DNA from: Micromonospora sp. WMMD961
GTDB lineage: Bacteria; Actinomycetota; Actinomycetes; Mycobacteriales; Micromonosporaceae
Assembly (NCBI RefSeq): GCF_029626145.1
Contig: NZ_JARUBJ010000002.1
Location: 6,396,501 to 6,460,500 of the forward strand
Direction of reading: 5' to 3'
DNA length: 64,000 nt
Shown: in pieces, positions 9,528 through 17,588 of the stretch
Numbering within the stretch: position 1 is the stretch's first letter
Layout: each line of letters starts with the position of its first letter
Position numbers and translations under genes: made by a program
Notes under the pieces: model-generated
Seen by the model: only the letters and a program-made list of their open reading frames with translations
Database searches by the model: none
What the model was told of the DNA's origin: nothing

Positions 9528-11057
9528 ATGAGCAACGGTTGGGTGCTGCCCGACGAGGTGCTGCGGGACGCACCGGCGTACACGCCGCGTCCGGGTGAGC
9601 TCGCGGATCTTGAGCTGCTGCTGACCGGCGCGTACGCCCCTCTGACCGGTTTCATGACCCGCGCCGATCTGGTCTCGGTGAGTCGACGCGGCCGGCTGGC
9701 CGATGGTGCGCCGTGGCAGGTCGCGGTGACGCTCCAGGTGCCGACCTCCCTGGCCGAGAGCTTCGATCCGCGGGACCCGGCGCGCCGGGCGTTGGTGCTG
9801 ACCGACGGCGAGGGCGCCCCGGCGGCTGCCCTGGACGTGACCGACGTCTGGCAGGTGCGCGACGGCATCGCCGGCGTCGGTGGCCCGGTCCGGCGGCTGG
9901 GCGACGGTGGCCATGGCCCGTTCCAGCGGCTGCGCCGCAACCCGGAGGAGGTCCGGGCGCTGCTGCCCCCGGGCCGGGTGCTCGGGGTCATCGCCGATCG
10001 GCCGCTGCACCGTCCGCAGCTCGCCCAGATCGCCCATGCCGCCCGCACGTTGGCCGCGCACCTGCTGGTGATGATCCCGGTCGGTGAGGGCGGCGTCGGT
10101 GGGCTCCCGCCGGAGGCACTGGTACGCGCCATCTTCGCCGCCCGGGACCGGATGCCGCCGGCGACCGTGGTCGCGGTGCCCCTGTCGCACCGACGTGAGG
10201 AGATCAGCGATGCGCTGCTGCGCGCCCGGGTCTCCGCGTCGTACGGGGTGACCCACCTGCTCTCCACCGGGGAGATGCTCTCCGGCGCCGGGCTGCGGGT
10301 GCTGGTGCCGCGTGAACTCGCCTACGACAACCGGGACGGGCAGTGGCGCTGGCGGGAGGACATCCCACCGCGTAACCGCCGGCTCGCCCTGACCCAGCAG
10401 GAGATCGACGACCTGCTCGACCGAGGTTTCCCGCTGCCGGAGTGGCACACTCCGCCGGCCGTGGCGAGGGAGCTGGCCCGGGCCCGACCGCCGCGCCGGC
10501 ACCGAGGGCTGGTGGTCTTCATGACCGGCCTCTCCGGGTCGGGCAAGTCGACGATCGCCCGAGGGCTGGCGGACGCCCTGCGGGAGAGCGGCGACCGCAC
10601 GGTGACCCTGCTCGACGGGGACGTGGTGCGCCGGGAGCTCTCCGCCGGGCTGGGTTTCAGCAAGGCCGACCGGGATCTCAACGTCCGGCGGATCGGTTGG
10701 GTGGCAGCCGAGGTCGCCCGGCACCGTGGGGTGGGCATCTGCTGCCCGATCGCCCCGTACGCGGCCGCCCGCGCCACGGCCCGGGAGATGGCCCTGGCCG
10801 CCGGGGCGGGGTTCGTGCTGGTGCACGTGGCCACCCCGCTGGAGGTGTGCGAGCGCCGGGACCGCAAGGGCCTGTACGCGCGAGCACGCGCGGGCCTGCT
10901 CACCGGGATGACCGGCATCGACGACCCGTACGAGGAGCCGACCGACGCCGACCTGGTGCTCGACACCACCGACATGAGCGTGGCGGACGCGGTGCAGGCG
11001 GTGCTTCATCACCTGACCGAGACCGGCTGGGTGGAGTTGAAGATCGCGTCGGCCTGA
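9528..11057 (+). CDS. cysC: Adenylylsulfate kinase with a degenerate N-terminal ATP-sulfurylase domain
   Basis: The 509-residue protein joins a sulfurylase-like region (about residues 1-315) to an APS kinase (about 325-509). The kinase phosphorylates adenylylsulfate to PAPS and looks intact: P-loop GLSGSGKST ending at Ser342/Thr region, LDGDVVRRELSAGLGFS, DRDLNVRRIGWVA and TPLEVCERRDRKGLY. The N-domain, by contrast, has lost the sulfurylase signature. Where a QTRNPLHRAH-type motif is expected, residues 156-161 read ADRPLH followed by RPQL, and the GRDHAG motif is not recognisable after GVTHLLS. ATP sulfurylase activity is therefore doubtful. The start chosen is MSNGWVL after a GGGGGG-containing leader. 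No cysD, cysN or cysH is nearby. Inference: a dedicated PAPS maker with a structural or regulatory N-domain. Confidence 0.82.
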   Translation: MSNGWVLPDEVLRDAPAYTPRPGELADLELLLTGAYAPLTGFMTRADLVSVSRRGRLADGAPWQVAVTLQVPTSLAESFDPRDPARRALVLTDGEGAPAAALDVTDVWQVRDGIAGVGGPVRRLGDGGHGPFQRLRRNPEEVRALLPPGRVLGVIADRPLHRPQLAQIAHAARTLAAHLLVMIPVGEGGVGGLPPEALVRAIFAARDRMPPATVVAVPLSHRREEISDALLRARVSASYGVTHLLSTGEMLSGAGLRVLVPRELAYDNRDGQWRWREDIPPRNRRLALTQQEIDDLLDRGFPLPEWHTPPAVARELARARPPRRHRGLVVFMTGLSGSGKSTIARGLADALRESGDRTVTLLDGDVVRRELSAGLGFSKADRDLNVRRIGWVAAEVARHRGVGICCPIAPYAAARATAREMALAAGAGFVLVHVATPLEVCERRDRKGLYARARAGLLTGMTGIDDPYEEPTDADLVLDTTDMSVADAVQAVLHHLTETGWVELKIASA

Positions 11058-11103
11058 GGCGTCGCCGTACCCCGTTCCTTCCACCGCTTCACGCTACGCG
11101 CTA

Positions 11104-11125
11104 GTGTTCATTCTTGTTGGAACAC
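11104..11125. promoter_or_regulatory. Inverted repeat, candidate operator of the DeoR regulator
   Basis: GTGTTC-N10-GAACAC is a perfect dyad with centre spacing of about 1.5 helical turns, 42 bases before the DeoR start. The position suggests autoregulation of the deoR-galT operon. Confidence 0.5.
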
Positions 11126-11166
11126 GTTTGACCGCGTGAGAGTCGGGGACCTCGGGAGGCACGGCA

Positions 11167-11991
11167 ATGCTCGCTCAGCAGCGGCAGGCGGCCATCCTGG
11201 AGCGGGTCCGGTCGACCGGCGGCGTCCGGGTCAGCGAGCTGGCCACCGAGTTCGGCGTCTCCGACATGACCATCCGGCGCGACCTGGAGGCACTGCACGA
11301 GCGCGGCCTACTGGCCAAGGTGCACGGCGGCGCCACGACAGCCGGACCGAGCTCGACCGACGAGCCGGGCTTCCACGCCAAGTCGGTCCGTCAGTTGCCG
11401 GAGAAGGCCGCCATCGCGGACCACGCCGCCCACCTGGTGCACCCCGGCGCCGCGGTCGCCCTCTCCGCCGGCACCACCACCGCCGAGCTGGCCCGCAGGC
11501 TGGTGGACGTGCCCGGCCTGACCGTGGTGACCAACTCCCTGCCGGTGGCCGAGATCCTGCACGCCGGCGGTCGACCGGACCAGACAGTGGTGCTCACCGG
11601 AGGCGTACGCACGCCGTCGGACGCGTTGGTCGGCCCCCTCGCGGTCGGGGCGGTCCGGTCGCTGCACCTGGACCTGCTCTTCCTGGGCGTGCACGGCATC
11701 ACCGAACGTGCCGGCTTCACCACCCCGAACCTGATGGAGGCGGAGACCGACCGGGCGCTCGTGGCCGCCGCGGACCGGCTGGTGGTGCTCGCCGACCACA
11801 CCAAGTGGGGCACCGTGGGCATCTCCTCGATCGTCGAGCTGGCTGCGGCACACGTACTGGTCAGCGACGACCGGTTGCCCCCACCCGCCCGACGGGTACT
11901 CGGCGAACAGGTGGGCGAATTGATCATGGTGAAGGCAACAGGGGCGGGCCGCGCGACGCGCACGCCGACGAGTGAGGGGACGGCGCAGTGA
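11167..11991 (+). CDS. DeoR-family transcriptional regulator
   Basis: A 274-residue repressor-type protein. The N-terminal helix-turn-helix (about residues 5-60) includes SELATEFGVSDMTIRRDLEA, the DeoR signature. The C-terminal sugar-phosphate sensing domain contains the phosphosugar-isomerase-like segments ALSAGTTTAELAR and VVLTGGV. GGGAGG lies upstream of the ATG. Its stop overlaps the galT start (GTGA), so regulator and enzyme are made together. Such regulators respond to phosphorylated sugars; galactose-1-phosphate or a related ester is the natural guess from the neighbour. The candidate operator lies just upstream. Confidence 0.88.
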   Translation: MLAQQRQAAILERVRSTGGVRVSELATEFGVSDMTIRRDLEALHERGLLAKVHGGATTAGPSSTDEPGFHAKSVRQLPEKAAIADHAAHLVHPGAAVALSAGTTTAELARRLVDVPGLTVVTNSLPVAEILHAGGRPDQTVVLTGGVRTPSDALVGPLAVGAVRSLHLDLLFLGVHGITERAGFTTPNLMEAETDRALVAAADRLVVLADHTKWGTVGISSIVELAAAHVLVSDDRLPPPARRVLGEQVGELIMVKATGAGRATRTPTSEGTAQ

Positions 11992-13064
11992 AGCGCACCG
12001 CGATCGACCTGGCCGACGGCCGGGAGCTGATCTACTTCGACGAGCGCGACGACGCCGTCCGCGACCAGCCGGACCGCCGCGACCTGCCACCGCCGCCTCC
12101 CGCGTCCCAGCTGCGCTACGACCCACTGACCGACGAGTGGGTTGCCGTCGCCGTGCACCGGCAGACCCGCATCTTCCTGCCGCCGGCGAACGAGTGCCCG
12201 CTCGACCCGTCGGTGGGCGACCGGCTGACCGAGATTCCCGCCCCCGACTACGACGTGGTGGTCTTCGAGAACCGGTTCCCGTCGCTCAGCGGCCGGGTGG
12301 CCGACGAACCCGGGGCCATCACCCCGTTCACGTCCGTCCGGCCGGGCCTCGGGCGGTGCGAGGTGGTGTGCTTCACCTCCGACCACAACGCGTCCTTCGC
12401 CAGCCTGCCCCCGCGTCGGGTCCGCACCGTGCTGGACGCGCTCGCCGACCGCACCGAGGTGCTCGGCGAGCTGCCCGGCGTCGAGCAGGTCTTCTGCTTC
12501 GAGAACCGGGGCGTCGAAATCGGCGTCACCCTGCACCACCCGCACGGGCAGATCTACGCGTACCCCTTCGTGACGCCGCGCACCCGCGCGCTGCTGGCCG
12601 CCGCCCGCCGGCACGCCGAGCGGACCGCCGGGGGCAACCTGTACGCGGACGTGCTGGCCGCCGAACGCGCCGCCGGTGAGCGGGTGGTCGCCGAGAACGA
12701 ACACTGGACGGCGTTCGTCCCGGCGGCTGCCCGCTGGCCGTTCGAGGTGCACGTCGCGCCGCGCCGGGTGGTGCCGGACATCCCGGCGCTCAGCGACAGC
12801 GAGCGGGACGCCTTCGGGCCGCTCTACCTGGATCTGCTGCGCCGCTTCGACGGCCTGTTCGACATGCCGATGCCGTACATCTCGGCGTGGCACCAGGCGC
12901 CGGTGCGGATCGACCGGGAGTTCGGCCACCTGCACCTGCAGCTGTTCAGCATCCGGCGCGCCAAGGACAAGCTGAAGTACCTGGCGGGCTCCGAGTCCGG
13001 GATGGGCGTCTTCATCAACGACATCTCCCCGGAGCGCGCCGCCGAGTTGCTCCGCGCCACCTGA
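11988..13064 (+). CDS. galT: Galactose-1-phosphate uridylyltransferase
   Basis: This 358-residue HIT-superfamily enzyme exchanges UMP between UDP-glucose and galactose-1-phosphate (Leloir pathway). The active-site motif HHPHGQIYAYP (His-Pro-His, the nucleophilic second His) lies near residue 185. FENRFPSLSG near residue 90 and SAWHQAPV near residue 302 also match the family. The GTG start is coupled by a 4-base overlap to the DeoR gene. galE and galK are not adjacent, which is not unusual in actinobacteria. Two hairpins follow the stop codon. Confidence 0.93.
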   Translation: MKRTAIDLADGRELIYFDERDDAVRDQPDRRDLPPPPPASQLRYDPLTDEWVAVAVHRQTRIFLPPANECPLDPSVGDRLTEIPAPDYDVVVFENRFPSLSGRVADEPGAITPFTSVRPGLGRCEVVCFTSDHNASFASLPPRRVRTVLDALADRTEVLGELPGVEQVFCFENRGVEIGVTLHHPHGQIYAYPFVTPRTRALLAAARRHAERTAGGNLYADVLAAERAAGERVVAENEHWTAFVPAAARWPFEVHVAPRRVVPDIPALSDSERDAFGPLYLDLLRRFDGLFDMPMPYISAWHQAPVRIDREFGHLHLQLFSIRRAKDKLKYLAGSESGMGVFINDISPERAAELLRAT

Positions 13065-13109
13065 GCGCCCCTGTCTCCCCACCTTGCGGTGAGCGGCGGG
13101 AAACAGGGC

Positions 13110-13137
13110 GCGGGGGGCCCGGGACAGGGCCCCCCGC
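13110..13137 (+). terminator. Terminator hairpin after galT
   Basis: A perfect 11-bp stem, GCGGGGGGCCC paired with its complement, and a 6-base loop. A second perfect 8-bp hairpin, GGCTGTGC-ACG-GCACAGCC, follows at 13153-13171. The 301-base gap between galT and icd holds only these and the icd terminator. Confidence 0.65.
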
Positions 13138-13317
13138 AGGGAAGGGACGGCTGGCTGTGCACGGCACAGCCGGGAAGGCTGGCTGATCGGCGCACGGGTG
13201 CCGCGGGTCGACCGTGGTCAACCTTCCTGGACGCGACTGGCATCTCGTCCATCCTGGTCAACGAGGCGCGCCGACGGCGGTGACGCCGGTCGGCGCGGCA
13301 CCGCCAGACACGCCGAA

Positions 13318-13342
13318 GCCCGCCGGCGAGTGGCCGGCGGGC
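13318..13342 (-). terminator. Terminator hairpin of icd
   Basis: GCCCGCCGGC-GAGTG-GCCGGCGGGC, a perfect 10-bp stem, sits 23 bases beyond the icd stop codon on the minus strand. Confidence 0.6.
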
Positions 13343-13365
13343 TCCGATGACGCGGTACGCCTGGA

Positions 13366-14583
13366 TCAGGCAGCGAGCTTACGGGCGAGGTTCTCGTCGA
13401 GCGCGTTCATGAACTCGTCGGTGGTCAGCCACGGGGCGTCGCGCGAGATGAGCAGCGCGAGGTCCTTGGTCATCTGGCCGCCCTCGACGGTGTCGACGAT
13501 GACCTGCTCGAGGGTGTTGGCGAACTCGGTGACCGCCGGGGTGCCGTCCAGCTTGCCCCGGTGGGCCAGGCCACGGGTCCAGGCGTAGATCGACGCGATC
13601 GGGTTGGTCGAGGTCTTCTCGCCCTTCTGGTACTGCCGGTAGTGCCGGGTGACAGTGCCGTGCGCGGCCTCGGCCTCGACGGTCCGACCGTCCGGGGAGA
13701 GCAGAACCGAGGTCATCAGACCCAGCGAGCCGAAGCCCTGCGCGACGGTGTCGGACTGCACGTCACCGTCGTAGTTCTTGCAGGCCCAGACGTAGCCGCC
13801 CTCCCACTTGAGCGCGGCGGCGACCATGTCGTCGATGAGCCGGTGCTCGTAGGTGAGGCCGGCGGCGTCGAACTCGGCCTTGAACTCGGCCTCGAACACC
13901 TCGGCGAAGATGTCCTTGAACCGGCCGTCGTACGCCTTCAGGATCGTGTTCTTGGTCGACATGTAGACCGGGTAGTTGCGGTCCAGGCCGTACCGGAACG
14001 AGGCGCGGGCGAAGTCCCGGATCGACTCGTCGTAGTTGTACATGCCCATGGCGATGCCGCCGCCGGGGAAGTTGGCGACCTCCATCTCCATCGGCGTGCC
14101 GCCGTCGGCCGGGGTGTAGGTGATGGTCACCGTGCCCGGGCCGGGGACGACGAAGTCGGTGGCCTTGTACTGGTCACCGTGGGCGTGCCGGCCGATGATG
14201 ATCGGCTTGGTCCAGCCGGGCACCAGCCGCGGCACGTTGGACATGATGATCGGCTCGCGGAAGACGACGCCGCCGAGGATGTTGCGGATGGTGCCGTTCG
14301 GCGACCGCCACATCTTCTTCAGGCCGAACTCCTCGACCCGGGCCTCGTCCGGGGTGATGGTCGCGCACTTGACGCCGACGCCGTGCTCCTTGATGGCGTT
14401 GGCGGCGTCGATCGTGACCTGGTCGTCGGTCTCGTCGCGGTACTGGATCGACAGGTCGTAGTAGTGCAGGTCGACGTCGAGGTAGGGCAGGATCAGCTGC
14501 TCCCGGATCTGCTTCCAGATGATCCGGGTCATCTCGTCGCCGTCGAGCTCCACGACCGGGTTGTTTACCTTGATCTTCGCCAT
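13366..14583 (-). CDS. icd: NADP-dependent isocitrate dehydrogenase (homodimeric type)
   Basis: The 405-residue enzyme oxidatively decarboxylates isocitrate to 2-oxoglutarate with NADP in the TCA cycle. The sequence is of the eukaryote-like homodimeric subfamily rather than the E. coli type: ELDGDEMTRIIW at the N-terminus, the substrate-binding segment KKMWRSPNGTIRN, IIIGRHAHGDQY, and the cofactor loop EAAHGTVTRHYRQYQKG. Length is that of the family. GAGAGGAG precedes the ATG. It is monocistronic, with a terminator hairpin behind it. Confidence 0.95.
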   Translation of the reverse strand: MAKIKVNNPVVELDGDEMTRIIWKQIREQLILPYLDVDLHYYDLSIQYRDETDDQVTIDAANAIKEHGVGVKCATITPDEARVEEFGLKKMWRSPNGTIRNILGGVVFREPIIMSNVPRLVPGWTKPIIIGRHAHGDQYKATDFVVPGPGTVTITYTPADGGTPMEMEVANFPGGGIAMGMYNYDESIRDFARASFRYGLDRNYPVYMSTKNTILKAYDGRFKDIFAEVFEAEFKAEFDAAGLTYEHRLIDDMVAAALKWEGGYVWACKNYDGDVQSDTVAQGFGSLGLMTSVLLSPDGRTVEAEAAHGTVTRHYRQYQKGEKTSTNPIASIYAWTRGLAHRGKLDGTPAVTEFANTLEQVIVDTVEGGQMTKDLALLISRDAPWLTTDEFMNALDENLARKLAA

Positions 14584-14721
14584 CGGCCGGCGCTCCTCTC
14601 GGGGGACACGTGCTCAAGCAGTACGAGCGTACTGCAATTGGGCCGGCGGCCCCCAGCCGGCCTCGACCGGCCGGCGGAAACCGGGCTGCGCGGAACAGGA
14701 ATGCCCCGGAATCATCGCCCG

Positions 14722-15510
14722 ATGCCGCTGAACCGCACCCTCGGGTCTATCACGGTCACCGCGCTCACCGACGCAGAGGGTGCCTTCTTCCAGCCGCGCG
14801 GGGAGGCGTTCCCGCAGGCCGCGGCAGCGCACTGGGAGGAGGCCGACAGGCGTGACCCCGCCTCGGTCACGGCCGACGGACGGTGGTGGCTGCCGTTCCG
14901 CAGCTTCGCGATCCGCGCCGGCGACGGACCGGTCACCCTGGTCGACGCGGGAATCGGCCCGGCCGACGCGCCGGCCGCGAGCTGGGCGCCGGTGCCCGGC
15001 CGGATGCCCGCCGAGCTGGCCGCCACCGGCATCGACCCGGCCGGAGTCGAGACGGTGGTGCTGACCCGCCTGCACAGCGACCACATCGGCTGGGCCGTCA
15101 TCGGCACGCCCGGCCTGCCGTACTTCCCGAACGCGAGCTACCTGGTCCAGCGCGCCGAGGTGGACGCGGCGCAGACACTCGACCCGGGGCTGCCGGCCGG
15201 CCTGATCGCGCCGTTGCGCGCCGCCGGCCAACTCCGGGTGGTCGACGGCGAGACGACCCTCACCCCGGCGGCACGCCTGCTCCCCACTCCCGGCCACCAG
15301 TCGGTGCTCGTGACCTCAGCCGACGAACGGATGCTGCTCACCGGCGACCTGCTGGTGCACGCCGTGCAACTCGTCGACCCCGACCTGGCGTACGCCCACG
15401 AGGAAGACCCGGACGAGGCCCGCGCCTCCCGCCTGACCACCCTCCGAGCCCACTCCCCCACCATCCTGGCCACCCCCCACCTAGGCACCCCCTTCACCCC
15501 CCACCCCTGA
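14722..15510 (+). CDS. MBL-fold metallohydrolase-like protein with an altered zinc ligand
   Basis: The 262-residue product has the metallo-beta-lactamase fold pattern. The metal motif THxHxDH reads TRLHSDHIGW: Arg116 replaces the first His, while His118, Asp120 and His121 are kept. Later ligands are present in PTPGHQS, LLTGDLLVH and ATPHLGTPF. One zinc site is thus likely weakened or lost. The start at 14722 (MPLNRTLG) is preferred because it begins the domain; ATG at 14701, with GGAAC 6 bases upstream, is an alternative adding seven residues. The 3' end is rich in C-runs. Substrate is unknown; relatives hydrolyse lactones, thioesters or phosphoesters. Confidence 0.75.
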   Translation: MPLNRTLGSITVTALTDAEGAFFQPRGEAFPQAAAAHWEEADRRDPASVTADGRWWLPFRSFAIRAGDGPVTLVDAGIGPADAPAASWAPVPGRMPAELAATGIDPAGVETVVLTRLHSDHIGWAVIGTPGLPYFPNASYLVQRAEVDAAQTLDPGLPAGLIAPLRAAGQLRVVDGETTLTPAARLLPTPGHQSVLVTSADERMLLTGDLLVHAVQLVDPDLAYAHEEDPDEARASRLTTLRAHSPTILATPHLGTPFTPHP

Positions 15511-15525
15511 CCCCCACCCCCTGAC

Positions 15526-15594
15526 CCCCGTTGATCATGAAGTTATTGCCCCGACACGCCGAGCTGGAGGGCAATAACTTCATGATCAACGGGG
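15526..15594. repeat. Long palindromic repeat, copy 1
   Basis: Arms of at least 25 bp pair perfectly around a 19-base loop (arms 15526-15550 and 15570-15594). The arm core is GATCATGAAGTTATTGCC. It lies between the convergent MBL and mdh stops. The 62-base core 15530-15591 is homologous, loop included, to the reverse complement of the element at 52255-52316. A variant lies at 23932-24006. Confidence 0.9.
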
Positions 15595-15597
15595 CCT

Positions 15598-15637
15598 ACG
15601 CGAGGGGCGCGCCGGCTTGCCGGCGCGCCCCTCGCGT
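15598..15637 (-). terminator. Terminator hairpin of mdh
   Basis: A perfect 19-bp stem (ACGCGAGGGGCGCGCCGGC and its complement) with a TT loop, 14 bases beyond the mdh stop and directly next to the palindromic repeat. Confidence 0.75.
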
Positions 15638-15650
15638 ACTGCTGGTTCGA

Positions 15651-16601
15651 TCACATGCTGGAGATGTCGCCCTGCTTCGCGCGGACGGCCTCGGCCGCCT
15701 CCAGGAGGCTGGCGCGCTCGTCGGCGTCCAGGTCGGTCTCGACGACCCGCTTGACGCCCTCGGCGCCGATCTCGGCCTCGACACCCAGGTAGACGCCGGA
15801 GATGCCGTACTCGCCGTCGACCCAGGCGCAGACCGGCATGACCTCGCCGGAGTCCTCCGCGACGGCCTTCGCCATCCGGGCGGCGGCGGCCGACGGGGCG
15901 TAGTAGGCCGAACCGGTCTTGAGCAGCGCGACCACCTCGGCGCCACCGTTGCGGGTCTTGACGACCAGCTCCTCGATCTGTTCGGCCGGCATCGCGTCGC
16001 GCAGCGGCTTGCCGTTGACGGTGCTCTTCGACGGCACCGGGACCATGGTGTCGCCGTGCGAGCCCAGGGTCAGCGTGCGTACCGACGCCACCGGCACGTT
16101 CAGCGCCTCGGCGACGAAGTTGCTGAACCGGGCGGTGTCGAGCATGCCGGCCTGGCCGAGTACCCGGTTCTTCGGGAACTGGGTGGCGAGCTGCGCCAGC
16201 GCGGTCATCTCGTCCAGCGGGTTGGAGACGACGATGACGACGGCGTTCGGGGCGTACTTGGCGACGTTCTCGGCGACCTGACGAACGATCTTGGCGTTGG
16301 TCTCCAGCAGGTCCATCCGGCTCATGCCGGGCTTGCGCGGCAAGCCAGCGGTGATCACGACGACGTCGGAGCCCTCGATGCTCTCGTAGCCCTCACCGTT
16401 GGGGCCGGTGGTAACGCCGACCACCTTGGTCTCGAAGCCCTCGATGGCCCGGGACTGGTTGAGGTCGAGCGCGAGGCCCGCGGGCTTGCCCTCCACGATG
16501 TCGGTGATCACTACGGTGTCGAAGACGTCGTACTCGGCCAGGCGCTGTGCGGTGGTAGAGCCGTAGAAGCCAGCCCCGACGACAGTGACCTTCTTACCCA
16601 T
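15651..16601 (-). CDS. mdh: Malate dehydrogenase (LDH-like type)
   Basis: The 316-residue NAD-dependent enzyme interconverts malate and oxaloacetate. It shows the nucleotide-binding GAGFYGSTTA at residues 9-18, the substrate arginines in GLPRKPGMSRMDLL (Arg, not Gln, gives malate specificity in this family), SNPLDEM, and the catalytic His in LGSHGDTMVP. This is the LDH-like family of tetrameric malate dehydrogenases. The second glycine position of the dinucleotide loop is Phe-Tyr rather than Asn-Val/Ile, a subfamily variation. A gapped palindrome lies in its 5' region and a strong hairpin behind it. Confidence 0.93.
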   Translation of the reverse strand: MGKKVTVVGAGFYGSTTAQRLAEYDVFDTVVITDIVEGKPAGLALDLNQSRAIEGFETKVVGVTTGPNGEGYESIEGSDVVVITAGLPRKPGMSRMDLLETNAKIVRQVAENVAKYAPNAVVIVVSNPLDEMTALAQLATQFPKNRVLGQAGMLDTARFSNFVAEALNVPVASVRTLTLGSHGDTMVPVPSKSTVNGKPLRDAMPAEQIEELVVKTRNGGAEVVALLKTGSAYYAPSAAAARMAKAVAEDSGEVMPVCAWVDGEYGISGVYLGVEAEIGAEGVKRVVETDLDADERASLLEAAEAVRAKQGDISSM

Positions 16602-16615
16602 GGTCGTCCCACTCC

Positions 16616-16647
16616 CTGATACCAGTCGGTTTTCCGGACCGTATCAG
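16616..16647. promoter_or_regulatory. Gapped palindrome upstream of mdh
   Basis: CTGATAC-N4-CGG-TTTT-CCG-N4-GTATCAG is symmetric about its centre and lies 15 bases upstream of the mdh start. It could be an operator or a 5'-UTR hairpin. The factor is unknown. Confidence 0.45.
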
Positions 16648-16727
16648 TCATCCTGGCACCGATCAGGCCAGGGGCGGCGGGCATCCCCGGGATGGGGCGA
16701 ACGTCACCGGTGTCTCCGGCGCACGGT

Positions 16728-17588
16728 TCAGCCGCGCTCCGCGCGCTCCACCACGTTGGTGAGCAGCATGGCCCGGGTCATCGGCCCGACTCCGCCGGGC
16801 ATGGGGACCAGCGCGCCGGCCGTCTCGGCCACCTCCGGGTCCACGTCGCCGGTGTAACGGCCCTTGCCGTCCGCCCCGATCACCCGCGTGATGCCGACGT
16901 CCACCACGACCGCGCCCGGGTTGATCATGTCGGCGGTGAGCAGGCCCGGTACGCCGGCCGCGACGATGACGATGTCGGCGGCACGGGTGTGCGAGGCGAG
17001 GTCGAGGGTGCCGGTGTGGCACAGGGTGACCGTGGCGTTTTCGGAACGCCGGGTGAGCAGCAGGCCGAGCGGTCGGCCGACGGTGTTACCCCGGCCGACG
17101 ACAGCGACGGTGGCACCGCGCAGCGCCACGTCGTGACGGCGGAGCAGTTCGACGATGCCGCGCGGGGTGCAGGGCAGCGGGCCGTCGTAGCCGAGGACGA
17201 GCCGGCCCAGGTTGACCGGGTGCAGGCCGTCGGCGTCCTTGTCCGGGTCGATCAGCTCCAGCACGCGCTGGGTGTCGAGGTGGGCGGGCAGCGGCAGCTG
17301 GACGATGTAGCCGTGGCACGCCGGGTCGGCGTTCAGTTCGGCCACCACGTCGTCGACCTGCTGCTGGGTGGCGTCGGCCGGCAACTCCCGGCGGATCGAG
17401 GCGATGCCCACCTCGGCGCAGTCGCGGTGCTTGCCGTTGACGTACGCCTGACTGCCCGGGTCCGTCCCGACCAGGACCGTGCCCAGCCCGGGGGTGATGC
17501 CGCGTTCCGCGAGTGCCTTCACCCGGATTCGCAGCTCGTCCTTGATCTCAGCTGCGGTTGCCTTGCCGTCCAGAAGCGTCGCCGTCAC
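16728..17588 (-). CDS. folD: Methylenetetrahydrofolate dehydrogenase / methenyltetrahydrofolate cyclohydrolase
   Basis: The 286-residue bifunctional enzyme converts 5,10-methylene-THF to 10-formyl-THF using NADP. Family motifs: SQAYVNGKHRDC with the catalytic Lys, IVQLPLPAHLD, DGLHPVNLG, the Rossmann segment VVGRGNTVGRPLGLLL and PMPGGVGPMT. The start is GTG at 17588. Its product feeds the formyl transfers of PurN and PurH further along the window. mdh follows on the same strand after 126 bases, with its own upstream palindrome, so cotranscription is possible but not evident. Confidence 0.94.
   Translation of the reverse strand: MTATLLDGKATAAEIKDELRIRVKALAERGITPGLGTVLVGTDPGSQAYVNGKHRDCAEVGIASIRRELPADATQQQVDDVVAELNADPACHGYIVQLPLPAHLDTQRVLELIDPDKDADGLHPVNLGRLVLGYDGPLPCTPRGIVELLRRHDVALRGATVAVVGRGNTVGRPLGLLLTRRSENATVTLCHTGTLDLASHTRAADIVIVAAGVPGLLTADMINPGAVVVDVGITRVIGADGKGRYTGDVDPEVAETAGALVPMPGGVGPMTRAMLLTNVVERAERG

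Noticed and set aside
13561..14700. Open frame on the plus strand through icd, joined to the MBL gene
   Set aside because: It is the antisense shadow of icd; the residues are Val/Asp/Arg-rich without any fold, and the MBL domain begins at 14722.
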